DNA of 64,000 bases from Ascaris suum (GCA_013433145.1 CM024185.1:6427001-6491000), one strand, 5' to 3'. Counted from the first letter of the stretch, positions 10,836 to 27,410 are shown. Translations and numbers: made by a program. The notes: a model not told the origin generated them from the sequence alone.

Positions 10836-13519
10836 GATAAGGTGAAAGATCGAATTTATGAGCTTGCCGACAGTAATCCCGTATCGGAGAGATTTTATTG
10901 TTTGTGTAAGTTATGATTGATTTCTTAGATGCGAAAACAAAGTAAACATTCAAATAAATGTTATATGGAAGGTAGAATTACTTTTGAGTGATCTCATAAT
11001 CACTTGCGGCCCCTCGAAAAAGTGGGGGGGGGGGGGGAAGGGAGGCGATCGCTGAAATTGCTGCAATTCTCTCAGTTGATAGTCGTTTGCACAGAGTATT
11101 GAAATTTCTAACTAGCACACGTATTACAAACATTATATCATCTTTTTTTGCAATTAATTTCAGCAGTCGTTGCAAGTGAAGAGAGTATTTCTATAGGAGC
11201 GCTATATCGGAGCTGTTAAAAAAAACGACACATTGTTGATTAGGAGGACAGTAGTATTTCAGCTAATGAAGAATAATTGAGCTTTTTGAGTTTTTGTTAT
11301 TCTTGTGTCGATGACGGTACTGACAATAATGAGAAACTATATAAACTGTTTTTTTCATGCTGGGAATAAGACAATAAAGGTTCAAAAAGCACAACTCGAA
11401 ATAATGTAGTTTGCAAACAGTAAAAGCGTCTTCTCACTCACCTTACCTTTTATCATTTCCACGATTTAGCTCTATTTTTATTAGACATTCTTTTAATATT
11501 GCAGTTTTTATTGTTAATTTTTAGATGTTAATTAAGAAAGAATAAGTAAATAGAGACAATATGCTTTTATAAAATGAAAGAAAGAAGTTTTTCTCGTAGC
11601 GATTGTTGGTTTGCCGAATGCGATAAGTAAACATTGAAGTGGTAACTGATCGGATCGTAGGAGTGTATTATCGCCAATTTTAGTTGGTATTTACCCTCAT
11701 TTGTTTATTTTGTTGAAAAATATTTTATTAATGTCAGATACGTAGTATGCATCGTGTATGGGTAATTGAAAAAAAATCCGATGAATGAAAAGTGTGGCTT
11801 TTCTATGAACATAAAAGCGCACACGCAACACTTGGAAACCCTTACCGAAATTGATCAAGAGAAGCTCTCGTAAGTTGTCTCTTAATGAATAGAAAGTTTG
11901 TCCGATTTTGGAAGGTGGTCGTTAAGGTTCCACCAAAACTGACTAGAACAATAAATGAGTTGGTTCTATGGGCAAGTTTCGAATTGCCCTATGTAACGGT
12001 GCAAAATTCACTCATTCAGTGAGAATATGGGAATTATTTTATAGGTGGTTGAAACGTCTTGATGTGTCAGGGAAGTTGAAAGCATTTCTTGCAATGAAAA
12101 CCATTCCACAAATCGACTGTCAAAACTTACAGAGACAGCTGTTGTCGCCAATATTTTAAAATTTAACGTGAATTTATTTGTCATCAGTTTTAAAGTTCCC
12201 TTAAATAGTGCGAAAGAATGTAGAGATCAGTTTTAGTGCATAGGGAGATCAGTTCATTTTGTTCCCATCGAACGCTTGGCATTTTTTCTGTCCATCAATC
12301 GTTAATGAACTGATCATTTAAAGAAAAGATTTAGAATGTCTTATTTGTTGTCTTTCTTGAAAGTTGATGGGTCAAGGATTTTTAATGGGCACTGTTGCTT
12401 CCGGTTATGTTGATAGTACTGATGAAAATAAACTTGAACCTTTTGCAGCCTTTTCTCTAGATTTTTGTCGTATTTAATGGACGGAAGTTACTTACTGGGG
12501 CGTTGAATATCGATCGCAGAAATCTGTGCTAATTTTTTTTTTTTAATTTAGATAAGCTACGAAGAGCATTAAGTAGCGATTATGTAGTATAATTTGTTTA
12601 TACTGAGTTGTATCCGAGTATGAAATCATCGAGTTTCCCACTCCGAAATGCTCAATTCAATTGATTGATTATCACCACCGCTTAAATTATTTTTTTAAAA
12701 ATTGTTTCTCTTTTCTCACGCATCGTAATATTCTTTTCTGTGCCGATCTATGGGTTATTGTGTTGCAGTCAGTTAGGCCAAAGTGTAACTTGATTACAGC
12801 ATTAAACAATAAGTCATCGATGTTTGGTGAAGCAAAAGTGTTATGATCTACGGAATGCGGGCCACTATAGCAAAGCCAAATGCAGCACAGATCATCACCG
12901 AATTAACTCGCTGCGTTTGAAAAATATTTCCACGCACGAGGAAAGTCATGAGAACATGGTGAAGGTGAGCAGTCGTTTTTTTTAAAAATTAGATGAGAAT
13001 GTAAACTGTAGAAAATGACTCGGCATATGCTGTAAGTGAAGCGGTTTTAAGAGTTTTCATCATCTCAAGACTGAAGGATGTTTTCCAGAAATTTGAAATT
13101 ACAGGAATCCTAGCCTAGAAGACGAACGAAAGACATGTGTCATATTTCGACAGGTAAATCTGTGTTTGAAAAAGTGATTCTTCACCTTCCCGCCCTCTTC
13201 TTCCCGCACCTCTTTAAACTATTATTTTTCCTTGAGATCCTTCTTTCGCTTTTCGTCGAAAACGCAGAAACGGTGGATTGGGGTGCTGTTTAACTAGTGA
13301 GTCTTCTTCACCATCAAATTAGGGGACCTTCGTCGTTTACATTCTGGTGAATGGCGACATCCATGGACGTAGTCCTGTAGAGGTATGTAGAGGTACCCTT
13401 TGGATATGGTAATAGAAGGTGTGAGTTGACCGGATGCTATGTGGGGTAGTGCGATTTAATCTTCCAATTCGCGTTGAATTGTGCAGTTCTCTTTTACCGA
13501 TTCATGTCGTCCGAAGAAG
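10836..13519 (+). CDS. Candidate multi-exon gene, unrecognised (partial model)
   Basis: Short frames bounded by splice sites look coding. They are 10836-10905 (DKVKDRIYELADSNPVSERF), 11818-11869 (HLETLTEIDQEKLS), 12814-12964 (Lys/His-rich, ends THEESHENMVK), 13105-13153 (NPSLEDERKTCVIFRQ), 13323-13382 (GTFVVYILVNGDIHGRSPVE) and 13487-13519 (FSFTDSCRPKK). Phases join across the first three exons and across the last three. The 12964-to-13105 join is off by one base: frame KFEITG just upstream of 13105 would link to NPSLEDERK if one base differed. A further exon (VENSSLDELKSAR) may lie at 10051-10089. The frame after 13519 continues into a hydrophobic stretch. Several acceptors end AAG rather than CAG. 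I recognise no family, and neither gene end is defined. It may be two genes. Confidence 0.4.
11024..11037 (+). repeat. Poly-G tract, 14 G
   Basis: An uninterrupted run of 14 G, followed by AAGGGAGG. Confidence 0.85.
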
Positions 13520-14873
13520 GTATTCCTTGGTGCGAGGATGTTTTTGACAGGGATCGTTGGCGTATTATTGTATTTGGTGAATAATTGAGTGAGCATGAGA
13601 GAAGATTCAACACTAATGCAAACTGCGAGCATTTTTCTAACCACCGACATATTCGAATGGATGGAATGAGATTTCTAGGAAAAGGAAAATGAAGTTTAAA
13701 GGTTAAGTGGTGATATGATAACATGATAACGACTTAAATTTTTAATGATAATAATATGATAAGGATTGCTGTTTTAGAATTGCTGATTGCCGACCGATAA
13801 CGTGGAGCATTTTGTGTGATAGCATCCACGTGATGGCATCTGTTCGTGTATATGCGTTGTGGCTTAGTCTCTTCATGAACGATCGGTGTGTGTACCTCGA
13901 AGTTCAACTTGGTATGCATGTTTGGTCAATATTACGGCGTTTCTTGCATGTTTATTTTATAGATGTTTGAGGATCAGATATCGTTTACCAGTTTTGCTTT
14001 TATTATTTATAAGGTTGAAAAATGGAGTCGGGTGATGTGTTTGGCTCGTGTCTGAATGAATCTGATGCCCTGCTAAATTGCACTAATCTTGTTGTTGCAC
14101 TAGTTGGATTCCTACACTCATTTTATTATCGTAATTAATGTATTGCTGCATTTTTCTGAACAATTTGAGGAGATCTCAGTATATCGGCACGTGCACCGCA
14201 TCTTAAGAGCACGTTTATTTATGTCACTCGTGGAATTGTTGCAAAAGAATCGTCATATATGTTTATGTTTCTCTTTCTAGCTTATAGTGAATGAGATGGG
14301 GCGATGAAATTCATTGCATGTGCGAAATTAGTTGAATACGAAACTGACCACAAGATGACCACCATTGAAAAACAAAAATTCATGAATTAATAACACAGAG
14401 ACATGTTAATAAATTTGAAAAAGAAATTTCTTCTATAAAACGGTCAATTGTGGTAGAAGGAATTGTGTGGCAACATAGAAAATAATGTTGTCTAACCTTG
14501 AGTCATTGTGCGCTTAGTTGATCTGATCGATTACACTGCAAAATGCCATATCCTTTTGTCTACTTCGGTTCATTTCTCTGTGTATTTTTTTGCACTCAAT
14601 TACCTGTAATTACCTGTGAAGGTGTCATAGGTTATTAACAAGGTGTAGGATTTTATATGAATCGAAATAGAGTGATGAAGCATTTGAGCGTTATTAGCGG
14701 AGTGGTGTTTATGTTTATTGGAATATTCACGGGGAACCTTTATTCATAGAAGAAGAAAGAAGAATGCGGTGAAGCAGTGGAGTAGAGAATAAACGCAAAC
14801 GATTAAAAAAGAACATCATTAGAGAATATATCATAAAGCAGCACTTCAAAGCAAACCGCAACGCATCCATGCG

Positions 14874-15178
14874 TCATCGGCTAAAGTCCGCCACTTCCTG
14901 ACGAATTTTCAGCAAATCATCCTTATAATAGAGCGCACATTGAAACATTTTAGACGATACATAAAAAACAGTCAAATTCCCAGCCTTTTCAACATTTTCT
15001 CGAAGGCTATCTGCAAGGTTTTTTCCTTCAAAGAATTATTGATTTGTCGATGTGAATATCTCATATAGTGGCGATCTCGAAATGAACGATATCGAGTGGC
15101 ATACACCGTGGACCTTCCGGAGTAATATCGATCGATGGTTTTTCGATCTTCAAAAAGAATATTTTTGACGTCAATCAT
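14874..15178 (-). CDS. Small minus-strand gene, unrecognised, one frame break
   Basis: Reading right to left, an ATG at 15178 opens a basic, Tyr/Arg-rich frame (MIDVKNILFEDRKTIDRYY, then FRDRHYMRYSHRQINN). A second frame then continues FFEGKNLADSLRENVEKAGN, LTVFYVSSKMFQCALYY and KDDLLKIRQEVADFSR-stop. The two are one base apart near 15035-15045; adding one base gives about 101 codons. Alternatively the second frame is a terminal exon after an acceptor CCTTGCAG ending near 15019, with the upstream exon not found. The C-terminal 45 residues look strongly coding (amphipathic, charged). I recognise no family. A+T-rich noncoding DNA lies on both sides. Confidence 0.45.
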
Positions 15179-15254
15179 TTTATTCACAAACGGAAGTTAC
15201 TAACGCCAAGTTTATTATATTTGATGGTATTTTTTTAGTGAAAATACATTGCAG

Positions 15255-15257
<3 letters not shown>

Positions 15258-15310
<53 letters not shown>

Positions 15311-15320
15311 ATATATATTT
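15258..15320. repeat. (TA)n microsatellite, about 60 bp
   Basis: Nearly uninterrupted TA dinucleotides with one phase break near 15299-15301. Confidence 0.95.
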
Positions 15321-17938
15321 GTAGCATATTTGTGCCATCTGAAAGTCAATTTGGCCGATTTAAATATTGCTTGAAGCTTTGAAAATCGATAAAAGCTTGA
15401 AAAAAACACAACTTTTATAACAAAGGTGTTGTGGAATTTTCATTCGGCCCCCACGGGATATGCTTCAAAATTTCTTTTGTTTATTCATTCCGATTTTTTG
15501 GCTCATCTCTGTTGGCTAACTTTTGCTGATATCGATCACGGCATTTTTCTTAACAACTGAAGAAATGTGTTTAAATCCATAATTTGGCCTACAAACTTAG
15601 TCGTAACATTCGGTGTCAATACTAAAAGATATTTTGTTGAGAATAATAATGACAATAGAACAGTGGAAGCAATAAATAACAAAAAGGGGTTAAGTGATGA
15701 TATTTCATATCGGATATGACTGCTGTGGAGTGTTTCTTTAGGAAAAGATTATTGCGTTGTTTGCGACTTTACTACATAATGTTGTATATTTCATCAACAG
15801 GAAATACTGAATCCTTCGTCGATAAAATTCGATAGTTTGTGATGTGGCCGGGATGAAATATAAGGCGGATTTTGTTCTCGTTTAAAGCCGAGAGATCACC
15901 TATGGCGAACTATGAAACGTCGTTTTGCTTTCCCATGTGAAAAATAAATTCCCTTTAAGTTTTACTGAATTATGGGTCCTGAAATGAAGCTTGCATTGAA
16001 GACTGTAAGATTGCTAGTTTTTTCCCCATTTCTTAGCAGTTTTGCGAAGAGGAGAGTGTTGGAATTTTTTTTCTCTTTCTCCTATCAAGTTGAAATTATA
16101 TCAATACCAGTGATCACATCGTTTATTAGTTCATTGCTTCTAATAAAATTAATGACTTTATGCAAATCTATCGATCGATATAGATTTGAGAGTTTTCTAC
16201 TGTATAATATTCGTACATTGTGATATGTTAATTTTCTGAAGAACAGTGAAGAATCGATGCGAATCGATTGCGATAATAAATAATTATCCTCAAAGGTCTC
16301 CGATGAAAAAATGTTTTTTTTTTTGCCAATATTATCCATAATGATTTATTTTATTATGCTGAAAAATTTCATGCACTAAAACGTTTTCACACTGCCTTTT
16401 CTTAACAAATATGGCGCAAGTGACTAGCGGTAGCCACTGGCGGAAGTGACTTCTTTCGCCATCAAGAATTCATCCAGCGAGGATATTTGGTGAGTAAAGG
16501 TTTTGCACCTGTTGGCTATAAAAAGTGGATTGATAGTGTGCGTGAAATATGTTATAGCTCATTGGCTAGCCTAAATCAAAAAAAGGAAGTATATGAATGG
16601 TGTGTTGAGTTGCAGCAATTTTTCCAGCTTGGACAGGTTGAACACTACGAGTTTTGGATATGTTGATTTTAGTGATTAGGAAAATGATATTTGATATATT
16701 TACGTTTTATTTCTATTGTATATTTCGATTTCATTCCGTAAAGGTTTAGTAATTTGCATATTAAAAGTGCTATAAATAATAAGAAATCGGCGTTATGTTA
16801 CTTTTACAATTAATTCTAATATTGAGAGTGGTTCGGTGCGAGTTTTTCTTCCTTCCGATTGGATTATATCACCATTTTTTTGAGTTCAAGAATCTATCAT
16901 ATCGGATCGATTTGTTAGAAAATGTGCTGTTTTCCACGCAAGAAGACGAAGCCAGTAAGAAAATTATAATCACTATCGTTGAGTTTCTATATTTAATTTC
17001 TTTTTTTTTTGCAAAAACTTCAATCGTTTTTGTTTCTTTTTTTTTAAAGTTTATTCCAATTAGTGAATAGTAAAAGTCTTCGGCAAAAAAAAAAACTCTC
17101 GCATAAAATCTCTTTATGAATTATTTGAAAGTTCAGTTGAATTTTCTTTCAAAAATCGACCACATATGACCCAATTATTTTCCTCGATGATTATATAAAA
17201 ACAATTGATAGTATTAGAATAGCGTGTGATTAATGCAAATGTTTGCTTACCCAAATGATTAAAGAAGTACGAACCATAATAGTATTCGTTCCCATTTATT
17301 AATTTTATTTATTTACTTTTATTTACTTTATTCAAAAAAAGCATTCATTATGAGTAAATATTTCTTCATATAATTTCCGCCTAGGTGAAATTCTAAAAGG
17401 TTAGGGCATACGCTTTTCTCCTGCCCATCGGATGCTGATCACTTATTATACGCTATTTTAAAAGATCTTAATTGAGGGTATGGTCATTAGCGCATCCCTT
17501 TACGTCTAACATTTTCACCTCTTTTTTTTTTTTTGCGCTTACATCTGCTAAGATAGGTGGTTTGTTTTTATGGATGGGATGCCTATTTGTCTGCTCTTAT
17601 ATCAAAATGTTCAGTATAAAGCAAAGAGGCTGTGTGTAAGTCCATGGTAAAGGGTAAATCCGTGATACAAAGTCGACGCCATCCACTCTCTGCAAAATTG
17701 GGAACACGTCGAGCATGTCAGAGTTGAATTATTTGAGCTTGTGGTCAGTCAGCAGTGTAGTGGACCGGCACTGAGTTGACCGTTGTTGCGGATGCGTGCA
17801 TGTAATATCCAGTTCGTGTTGCTTGAATACGGGTGTTGGAATATCGCTTATGAGAGGTCACCGAGTAGCTTTCTTCTCCTAAATGGATCGTCGTTGAAGT
17901 GTTGCAGTATTATCGATTAGCTGAAGATAGAGCTGCTT
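15321..17938. other. Intergenic stretch, no supported gene
   Basis: A+T-rich with many T homopolymers. Hydrophobic open frames near 16.0 and 16.8 kb are composition-driven and lack splice context or family resemblance. Confidence 0.5.
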
Positions 17939-21065
<3,127 letters not shown>

Positions 21066-22530
21066 GAAGAGGTGTTCTCGATGTGGTACATTATTCTAGT
21101 CAACTCACGCTTATATCCTCAGCATATTGCTCATTTTTATATCTGCTACCGTGCTGCTATTTCTCTATCTCATTAAGCATTTCGACTCGAATGCCGATCG
21201 AACTCAACGAATCGAATATCCTTTTGTTGCAATTCCGATGGCGATTCAATTCAATTGAGAGTGTTATCTGAATTGTTTAATTACGAAATTTCCAATCTTC
21301 CAAACGAAAAGGCGACGAAATTTCAAATATTTAGAGGGCGTGTGTTAACAGTAGGGAAATTTTTCAGCCTTATTGGTTGATTTTCTACGACGCTTATCAT
21401 CGTCACCTTTATCGATGTTTCTGTTCGAAAAAAAATCCTAGAGCCGTTCTCTTACTTCAATGGGATAACCCAACTCACAACTAAATATTCGAGATCTGGT
21501 TACGAATTCATCCACCATATTTTCTTCGATTCTATCCATCTTCACCGGAAACGGTAAGAATGCTCCTGAATCGTCGAAGGGTTTAGGCGCCAGCTACGTT
21601 CCGCCTGTCGAGACTGCGTCTATGTAGGTGGTATTTATTAATTCTCTTAAAAGTCATTCATTGATACTGAGAAAATTGTACTTTCACAGTCCTGTTTTCT
21701 TTTCCGCGCTGTCCATTCATAGGTGATGCAGGAAGTTTTCAACAGACATCGTGATAAGCGGCATCGAATAAAATAAAGGTCTGCGTCTGTCACGCTATAA
21801 GAGGATGACCTCTCGTTGAAGCCGAACCAGCAAAACGGTTTTGAAGTGGAACACGCTCATCATTACATGCGCATATATTTGAGCATTTTATTACTGGAGT
21901 GGAACCAATATTGAAAGCTTATCGGTTCATTGTTTGGCCATCGGGAAATGAGCCAATTCAAACCTTGTCATGCATGAATTGGAGTGAGTCGTCGTTAGGA
22001 AATATGCTGAAGCTTTATGCTAATTGAAAGGTCTTCACTTGCTAGAGAATACGAAAGTTTGCTGAATGTTGAAAGGTGTCACGGAGATGCCCTCTCCCGA
22101 ATAAAGCATTCAATCTTTCATTCTTAGCGGTGTTTCTTATTGATGTAAAGCGCTGAAGCAATAAGCTATCATTCTTTTACAGTGGACGTGGTCTTTACAC
22201 GCTTATCGCTGGAATGTGAATGATTGTGGCCTGGTTATCATCAGGATGTGAACGACTATGGTCTATTTACCATCAGGGTGTGATTGTGGTCGGGTTGTCA
22301 CCAGGATGTGGACGATTATGGCTTGGTCATCGGCGTAATTGGGGCCTAGTGTGAGTGACTACAGCCTTGTTATCATTACAAAGTGAGTGGATACGAAGGT
22401 GATCAGTGGTCAGAACCTAGCTGTTCGCATACGGGTGGTTCTGGCTTCATTATCACTGAGATGTGAATGATATCATCCTGATAACCCTTTCCGTGGAAAT
22501 GATTATCCCATGATCACCCTAACATATTAG
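21066..22530. other. Intergenic stretch with a degenerate minisatellite
   Basis: No coding frame with splice context is visible. The right part contains the repeat listed at 22213-22372. Confidence 0.5.
22213..22372. repeat. Degenerate minisatellite, 28-36 bp units
   Basis: Four to five diverged units of the form GGATGTGAACGATTATGG followed by CCTGGTTATCATCA. Spacing is irregular and the last units are strongly decayed. Confidence 0.7.
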
Positions 22531-23927
22531 TGATTACTGAAAGGTTATTGGTGGAAGTAGGCATGCGTATGAATCGTGAACTGCTACTTCCTGAACAAGT
22601 CAACAAAACTAGCGTCACCGTAGTTGAAGAAGGAAAGGCATATATGCCAGTTAATTCGGTCCTTCAACTTGAAACCACTGAGGTGCGAGTCATGAAATTC
22701 TATTGCAACTTACATTGCACCATCTCCATAAACGGCTGCCCAGTGCTTAAGATTGTCTGTAGGTGGCTCTTTTCTAGCAGTTTTGAAAGAATGAAAGCCG
22801 ACCATATTTGACGGTCAGCCGCAATACGTAAAAGCACTAGACTCAATTCTCCACATACCTGAGACAAAGTTATCGTTTTCTTTCCTGCCTGACAATCAGT
22901 TTCGACGATGGTAGATGAGGAGAGAAGATAAGTGAGAGAAGCGGATTCGGCATCACGCATTCCGCTTCATCTCTTAGCACGAATAAACTGATTTGGATTT
23001 ATTTTCATGGGCAGCTTGTGTCAAATTCGGCTTCATATCCCAGCGTACACTCACCGGTTTCGCCGTCTTCGGCCGCGTAAAGCGTTCAGTTCGACTAGGG
23101 CTCAGTGCTTCATAGGTCTACCTTTACGCCTTAAAACATCTTAGAGAAATAGGTCGTCCGATCAAATCAAATAGTGCTGGAGTCCTTATCTTATTCACTT
23201 CTTGGGAAATACCTGTGAGAAGCGGATTGTTGGGAGTTCTACCTTCGCACATCTGTTCCATTCTTCTGTCCTTTCTTTCGAGCTTATAAACGACTTGTCG
23301 TGGTTAAATCGCTTATAAGGGACTGAAGTCGGATCCAGCAAATCCTCTGCGCGGTATCCACCTTACAGTAAAATCTCCAAACGTTGCCGTTGTCGATTTG
23401 TTCACAACGAATCCTAACAAACCAAAGTTGGGCAGGAAGTGCAGTTGTTAAAATTCTACCAGTCACTGCGAGCACTCCACAAACAATGAAACAACAATTA
23501 GGGGGGGGGGGGGAGGCAATCGACTATACAGGTCCAGCCGAAATCCGTTTTTTTCATGTTCGTTCTTTTGATTAAACACGAGGTTTGTAGGCTGCAAATT
23601 TCGTTCGAACATCCGTAGATCCACCGGAAGTTGTTTGACTCAACCGTGAAATCCTTCACAATACCGAATGAAAAATGGAAGCTTCCAAAAGAGAGGGAAA
23701 AACAAGAAGAAATTTCAAGAAAACGTACGATTGTTGCAAAATGACGTAAACTCGGATGATTTAATAGCTGATCTAGTTGAGTGCGATCATTGCGAGAGTG
23801 GTTATCAGGTATAATTAACTTCAATTTTGCACATCATTGGAAGTTAGAATTCGTCCTGTCGTTGTTTCGAAGCCTCCACAATGAGGTGTGCGATTCTCTC
23901 CTGCCTAGAATTCTGACCAAGTAAGGG
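22531..23927 (+). CDS. Candidate exons of an unrecognised gene or genes (partial model)
   Basis: Exon 22531-22682 follows an acceptor CATATTAG and ends before GTGCGA; it reads ITERLLVEVGMRMNRELLLP then VTVVEEGKAYMPVNSVLQLE. A frame at about 23313-23452 reads GLKSDPANPLRGIHLTVKSP then NVAVVDLFTTNPNKPKLGRK and ends CSC-stop; a CXC end could be a prenylation site, though no GTPase motifs were found upstream. Further frames at about 23590-23808 read AANFVRTSVDPPE, then KKFQENVRLLQNDVNSDD and LVECDHCESGYQ. These continue one base out of frame into WKLEFVLSLFRSLHNEVCDS before a GTAAGG donor at about 23927. The strings look coding, but I cannot join them in a single consistent phase or assign a family. 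They may be two genes, with a stop at about 23450. Confidence 0.35.
23501..23513 (+). repeat. Poly-G tract, 13 G
   Basis: Uninterrupted run of 13 G between candidate exons. Confidence 0.85.
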
Positions 23928-24496
23928 AACTTCCGATCGTTTATGTTGTCATCCAACTCTTCTTTTTTTATTTCCTGGGAGTTTATTGGCCTCACCGTGC
24001 TCCGATTAGCTCATCTTCAGTTGCTTTGGATTATTTTACCACTACACTAACGAATAAAAAGATACTCTTAAGGAACAAGACACAAAATAAATCGGTTTTC
24101 GTAAAAGCCTTATCTCCTCATCTCCTGCCGGATCCGCGTTTTACTGGCAGAACTCCCTGTTTAAGCATTTTCGGCGGGAAGTTCAAATTCATTTATTTGT
24201 TGTCCATTGTGAAAGTGGGGTCATCTTATGGCCGATTTTTTGATATGTCGTTCTCTCTTTATATTGTTTGCGAAAGTGCTTTCTCATCTCCTCTGTGCTG
24301 CGGTTTTTGGTTTAGGGGATGTTGTTACCATCTGGTGTCAAAATTACTGAAAATAATATAACGAGTAAAGTGTGGGCTATTTAATGCATGGAATGGAAGT
24401 TGTAGAAACCATCAAGTTTAGTTCGATTTGATTGGTGCTAATGAACGGCTGATTGTTTGACACGGTCGTTTTTGAGTTATCACTTTTAATATCCTT

Positions 24497-24571
24497 TTGA
24501 CAAGGGTGTCTTTTACCTTCATCAATTGGCAAGGATGTCTTTCATATTCACCAACTGGGAAGGATGTCTTT
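24497..24571. repeat. Short tandem repeat, about 29 bp x 2.6
   Basis: CAAGGATGTCTTTYAYMTTC followed by AYCAAYTGG repeats almost three times. Confidence 0.7.
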
Positions 24572-24946
24572 TTTTGGAATATTTCGAAGAAGTAATCATG
24601 AGGTTAAGTTGAGAGATAGTTCGAAAAGAGAGCCTAGAAACTGGACTGTAAGGGTGAGGATGATTTTCAGTATTTTTTTTTGACTTGCCAGTTATGGGCT
24701 TACAAGTACGCTTTCCTCTGTATTGTTTTTTTGTTCTAGTTGATATATTTGCTCAAATTTTTAGCATTGTTCTAGTGAATGGGTCAAACTCCACTTCACT
24801 GTTTAATATGGTATTGCCATTTATATACTTGTATGCGCCAATCCTTCTAAACTATGCGCATCCTCTTCCCCCTATTACCGTAAAAATGTTCGATGTGCGG
24901 ATTGATTAAGGGGAAGTGCTGACTCATTTTTCGTTTGAAGTCTAAA

Positions 24947-26477
24947 ATGGAGCGGAAGTATCTACGTCCGAACAAAATGCGACCAGTTCCATTAGGCGAG
25001 GATTTCTGGAAGGAACTAGTTATGAAACAGGTTCCACCAGGATTGGCATCCTCCGCAGAGAGCGCTCAGGAGGCTCATCGACAGGATGTTTTGCTTGCAA
25101 GCGATGTGGCTAATGAAGTGAACACAACGATACGTAATAACAGGAAAATCATCGAAACTGAGGTGTTAAAAGAGGTGAGCTGATTAAATGTTTTATACCT
25201 CTTCGAACTTTACAATTCAGGTAATGCTATCGGGCTTTCATTCTTTTATAGAAGGGAGGGAGCGTGATGAATTTCAGCGGTGATTTATTTTTTTCGTTCA
25301 GCATCACAAGGAGTTTCATGATAAGTAACGAGGGCTCATAAATAGTATTATTAAGGTGCAATAGGTGGAACTTGAAAAAGTAACCGAGGACTTCAAAGAC
25401 TGCGCATAACTCACCTTTAGCCTCGGAGATAAAATAGCTTATATTAAAGGGGCTTTTCCCAATAGTTGTCCACTGCTGACCAAAAACAGTGCTCGAATAA
25501 TCTCTGTTTACCTCAAGATTCGATATAAATGTTGTGGGTGCATTTCGAGAGTGCCACTGGAATGAGTTGAAGCTCTCTGTTGTTTGACTTCTGCGAACAC
25601 GTTTTAAAATATTTCGTTTAATTCATTTAATGGGTCTCGAAATGATTTAAATTCAGTCCTCTCACCGTTCAGTTCAGCCTATCCCGTAACCGTACATCAG
25701 GGTAGACATCGGCCAATCATCTTCTTTATAAGGGGAGCGCACGGATTGCGGTTGTCCGTTGCGGATTTCTTATGACTATGCAATACCTCCTGATTGACCT
25801 TTCGCTACCAGAAATGGCCACCTAATACCACTTGTTTAGCGGATGCGATCATCGAAAACCCGGCAATATTTTTTTGCAGTTCTACCTTTGAAACAGCAAT
25901 CTGCACCTGTGCTAACAATTAGTTAGTGTTTCATAGGTGTTTTGCTTTACAGCTGACTGGTTACGCTAGTGCTCAACAAAAACTTCTGACTTGGTTATAA
26001 AACAAAATTGTTTTATTACATTTTATAAAATTATCTTCTTGTAGAATTATGTAGAATTCGTTTTTAATTATTTACATTTGAAGGGCACTTTATTTGCATT
26101 TAAAAGTTTGCTCTTTGAGAGGTTACCCATAGCACATGTTATACCTATCAAATTTCCTGCTAATAGCTTCCGTTCATAAACAACTGGTGTTTAAGCAGGT
26201 ATTGACACTCTACAATGAGAACGTTTCGAGACGAAGGCCAATTTTATTTGAGCGGCAGCGTGAGTGTTAAAGCTCTATATAACAGGTTGATTATAAAGAT
26301 AAGGCTCTTTATTGATGAAATTAATTGCAGATTGCTCCAACGGCGGTAAATATAATGGGTAATCAATACGATAATCTAATATCACTGAGTTTCGATCAAG
26401 ATGAAATATTGCGTATCGAAGAGGATAAACGACGTAAAATGCGAGAGAAAATCATCAACTCGGCACTCAACAAATAG
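24947..26477 (+). CDS. Small three-exon gene, unrecognised, about 144 aa
   Basis: Exon 1, 24947-25174, starts at ATG (MERKYLRPNKMRPVPLGEDF), is highly charged and helical, and ends before GTGAGC. Exon 2, 26199-26259, reads VLTLYNENVSRRRPILFERQ and ends before GTGAGT. Exon 3, 26331-26477, reads IAPTAVNIMGNQYDNLISLS, then RIEEDKRRKMREKI, and stops after NSALNK. Exon 1 to exon 2 join in phase. Exon 2 ends in phase 1, whereas exon 3 is open only in phase 0, so a one-base discrepancy or an unusual donor is needed there. A basic N-terminus and a coiled-coil-like C-terminus suggest a small structural or mitochondrial protein, but this is only an impression. I recognise no family. Confidence 0.55.
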
Positions 26478-27410
26478 TATCAAGCAATTCAATGGCTTTT
26501 GCTTGGATATATCGATCTGATGGAAGGTTGTTTGATGGTTCAAAGCTCAAAATGAGTTTAAAATTTTACACTGCTTCAATCTATTCTTATTGTGTATTGC
26601 ATATCATATCTTCTGTAAATCTCCCTGACATTCATAACAAGCGAAACATCTCTGACACGTCTGACAGTTCATTATGGAACAGTTGTTGTATGCTGATCAC
26701 TGTCAGACTGCAGATCGCTGTGACTCTTTCAGATTTGAGGCGTTTCATGGTGATTTCTTCTGATGGTCGTTCCTCACGATCTCCTTCTTTTTCTTTTATT
26801 GAAGGTCTATTAAGAAAAATTGATGATGTTTTTTACTGCAATCACGAAAACTGAATGAGTACGGTTTGATCCTGATCCCGAATCGAATCATGGCGATATT
26901 CGGCTTCCGGATGGTGAGTGCCTCAGACGAAAACTCAATGGTCTGACAAAGTATGTTAAGCGCAATTCGCATGTTTGACTGCTGTCCAGTTGAAAAGGCT
27001 GTGCTGAGTAGAGTTGGCCCTTCCCTTCCCCCTCCCTTCAGTTCCCTGTCCCCTTCTTCTAGCAACTTGCGAGATATTAACCATTTTTTTAGTCGTAATA
27101 TAGAAATAATTAAGAACAGCGATAGTAATAAAGAGTATTCAATAATCCGTAGTTATCAAAATTCGTGGTAGGATTCTAAAATTGAATTGGGATTATTATT
27201 GGGGAATAATTGTAAATACTATAGAAATAAAATTTTACACGAAATTGAAATAACAGAAGTATGATTGAAATTGATATAATTATCTTCCTTTTCTTATAAA
27301 CAATCAATTTTTTTTTGCGTTTCATAGTTGCGGAAATTTGTCGAGTATATATTTGTTAAGCTCATTTGCTGTCGCCGATGAATGTAATAAATTGAGAGGG
27401 TAGTTTCTTT

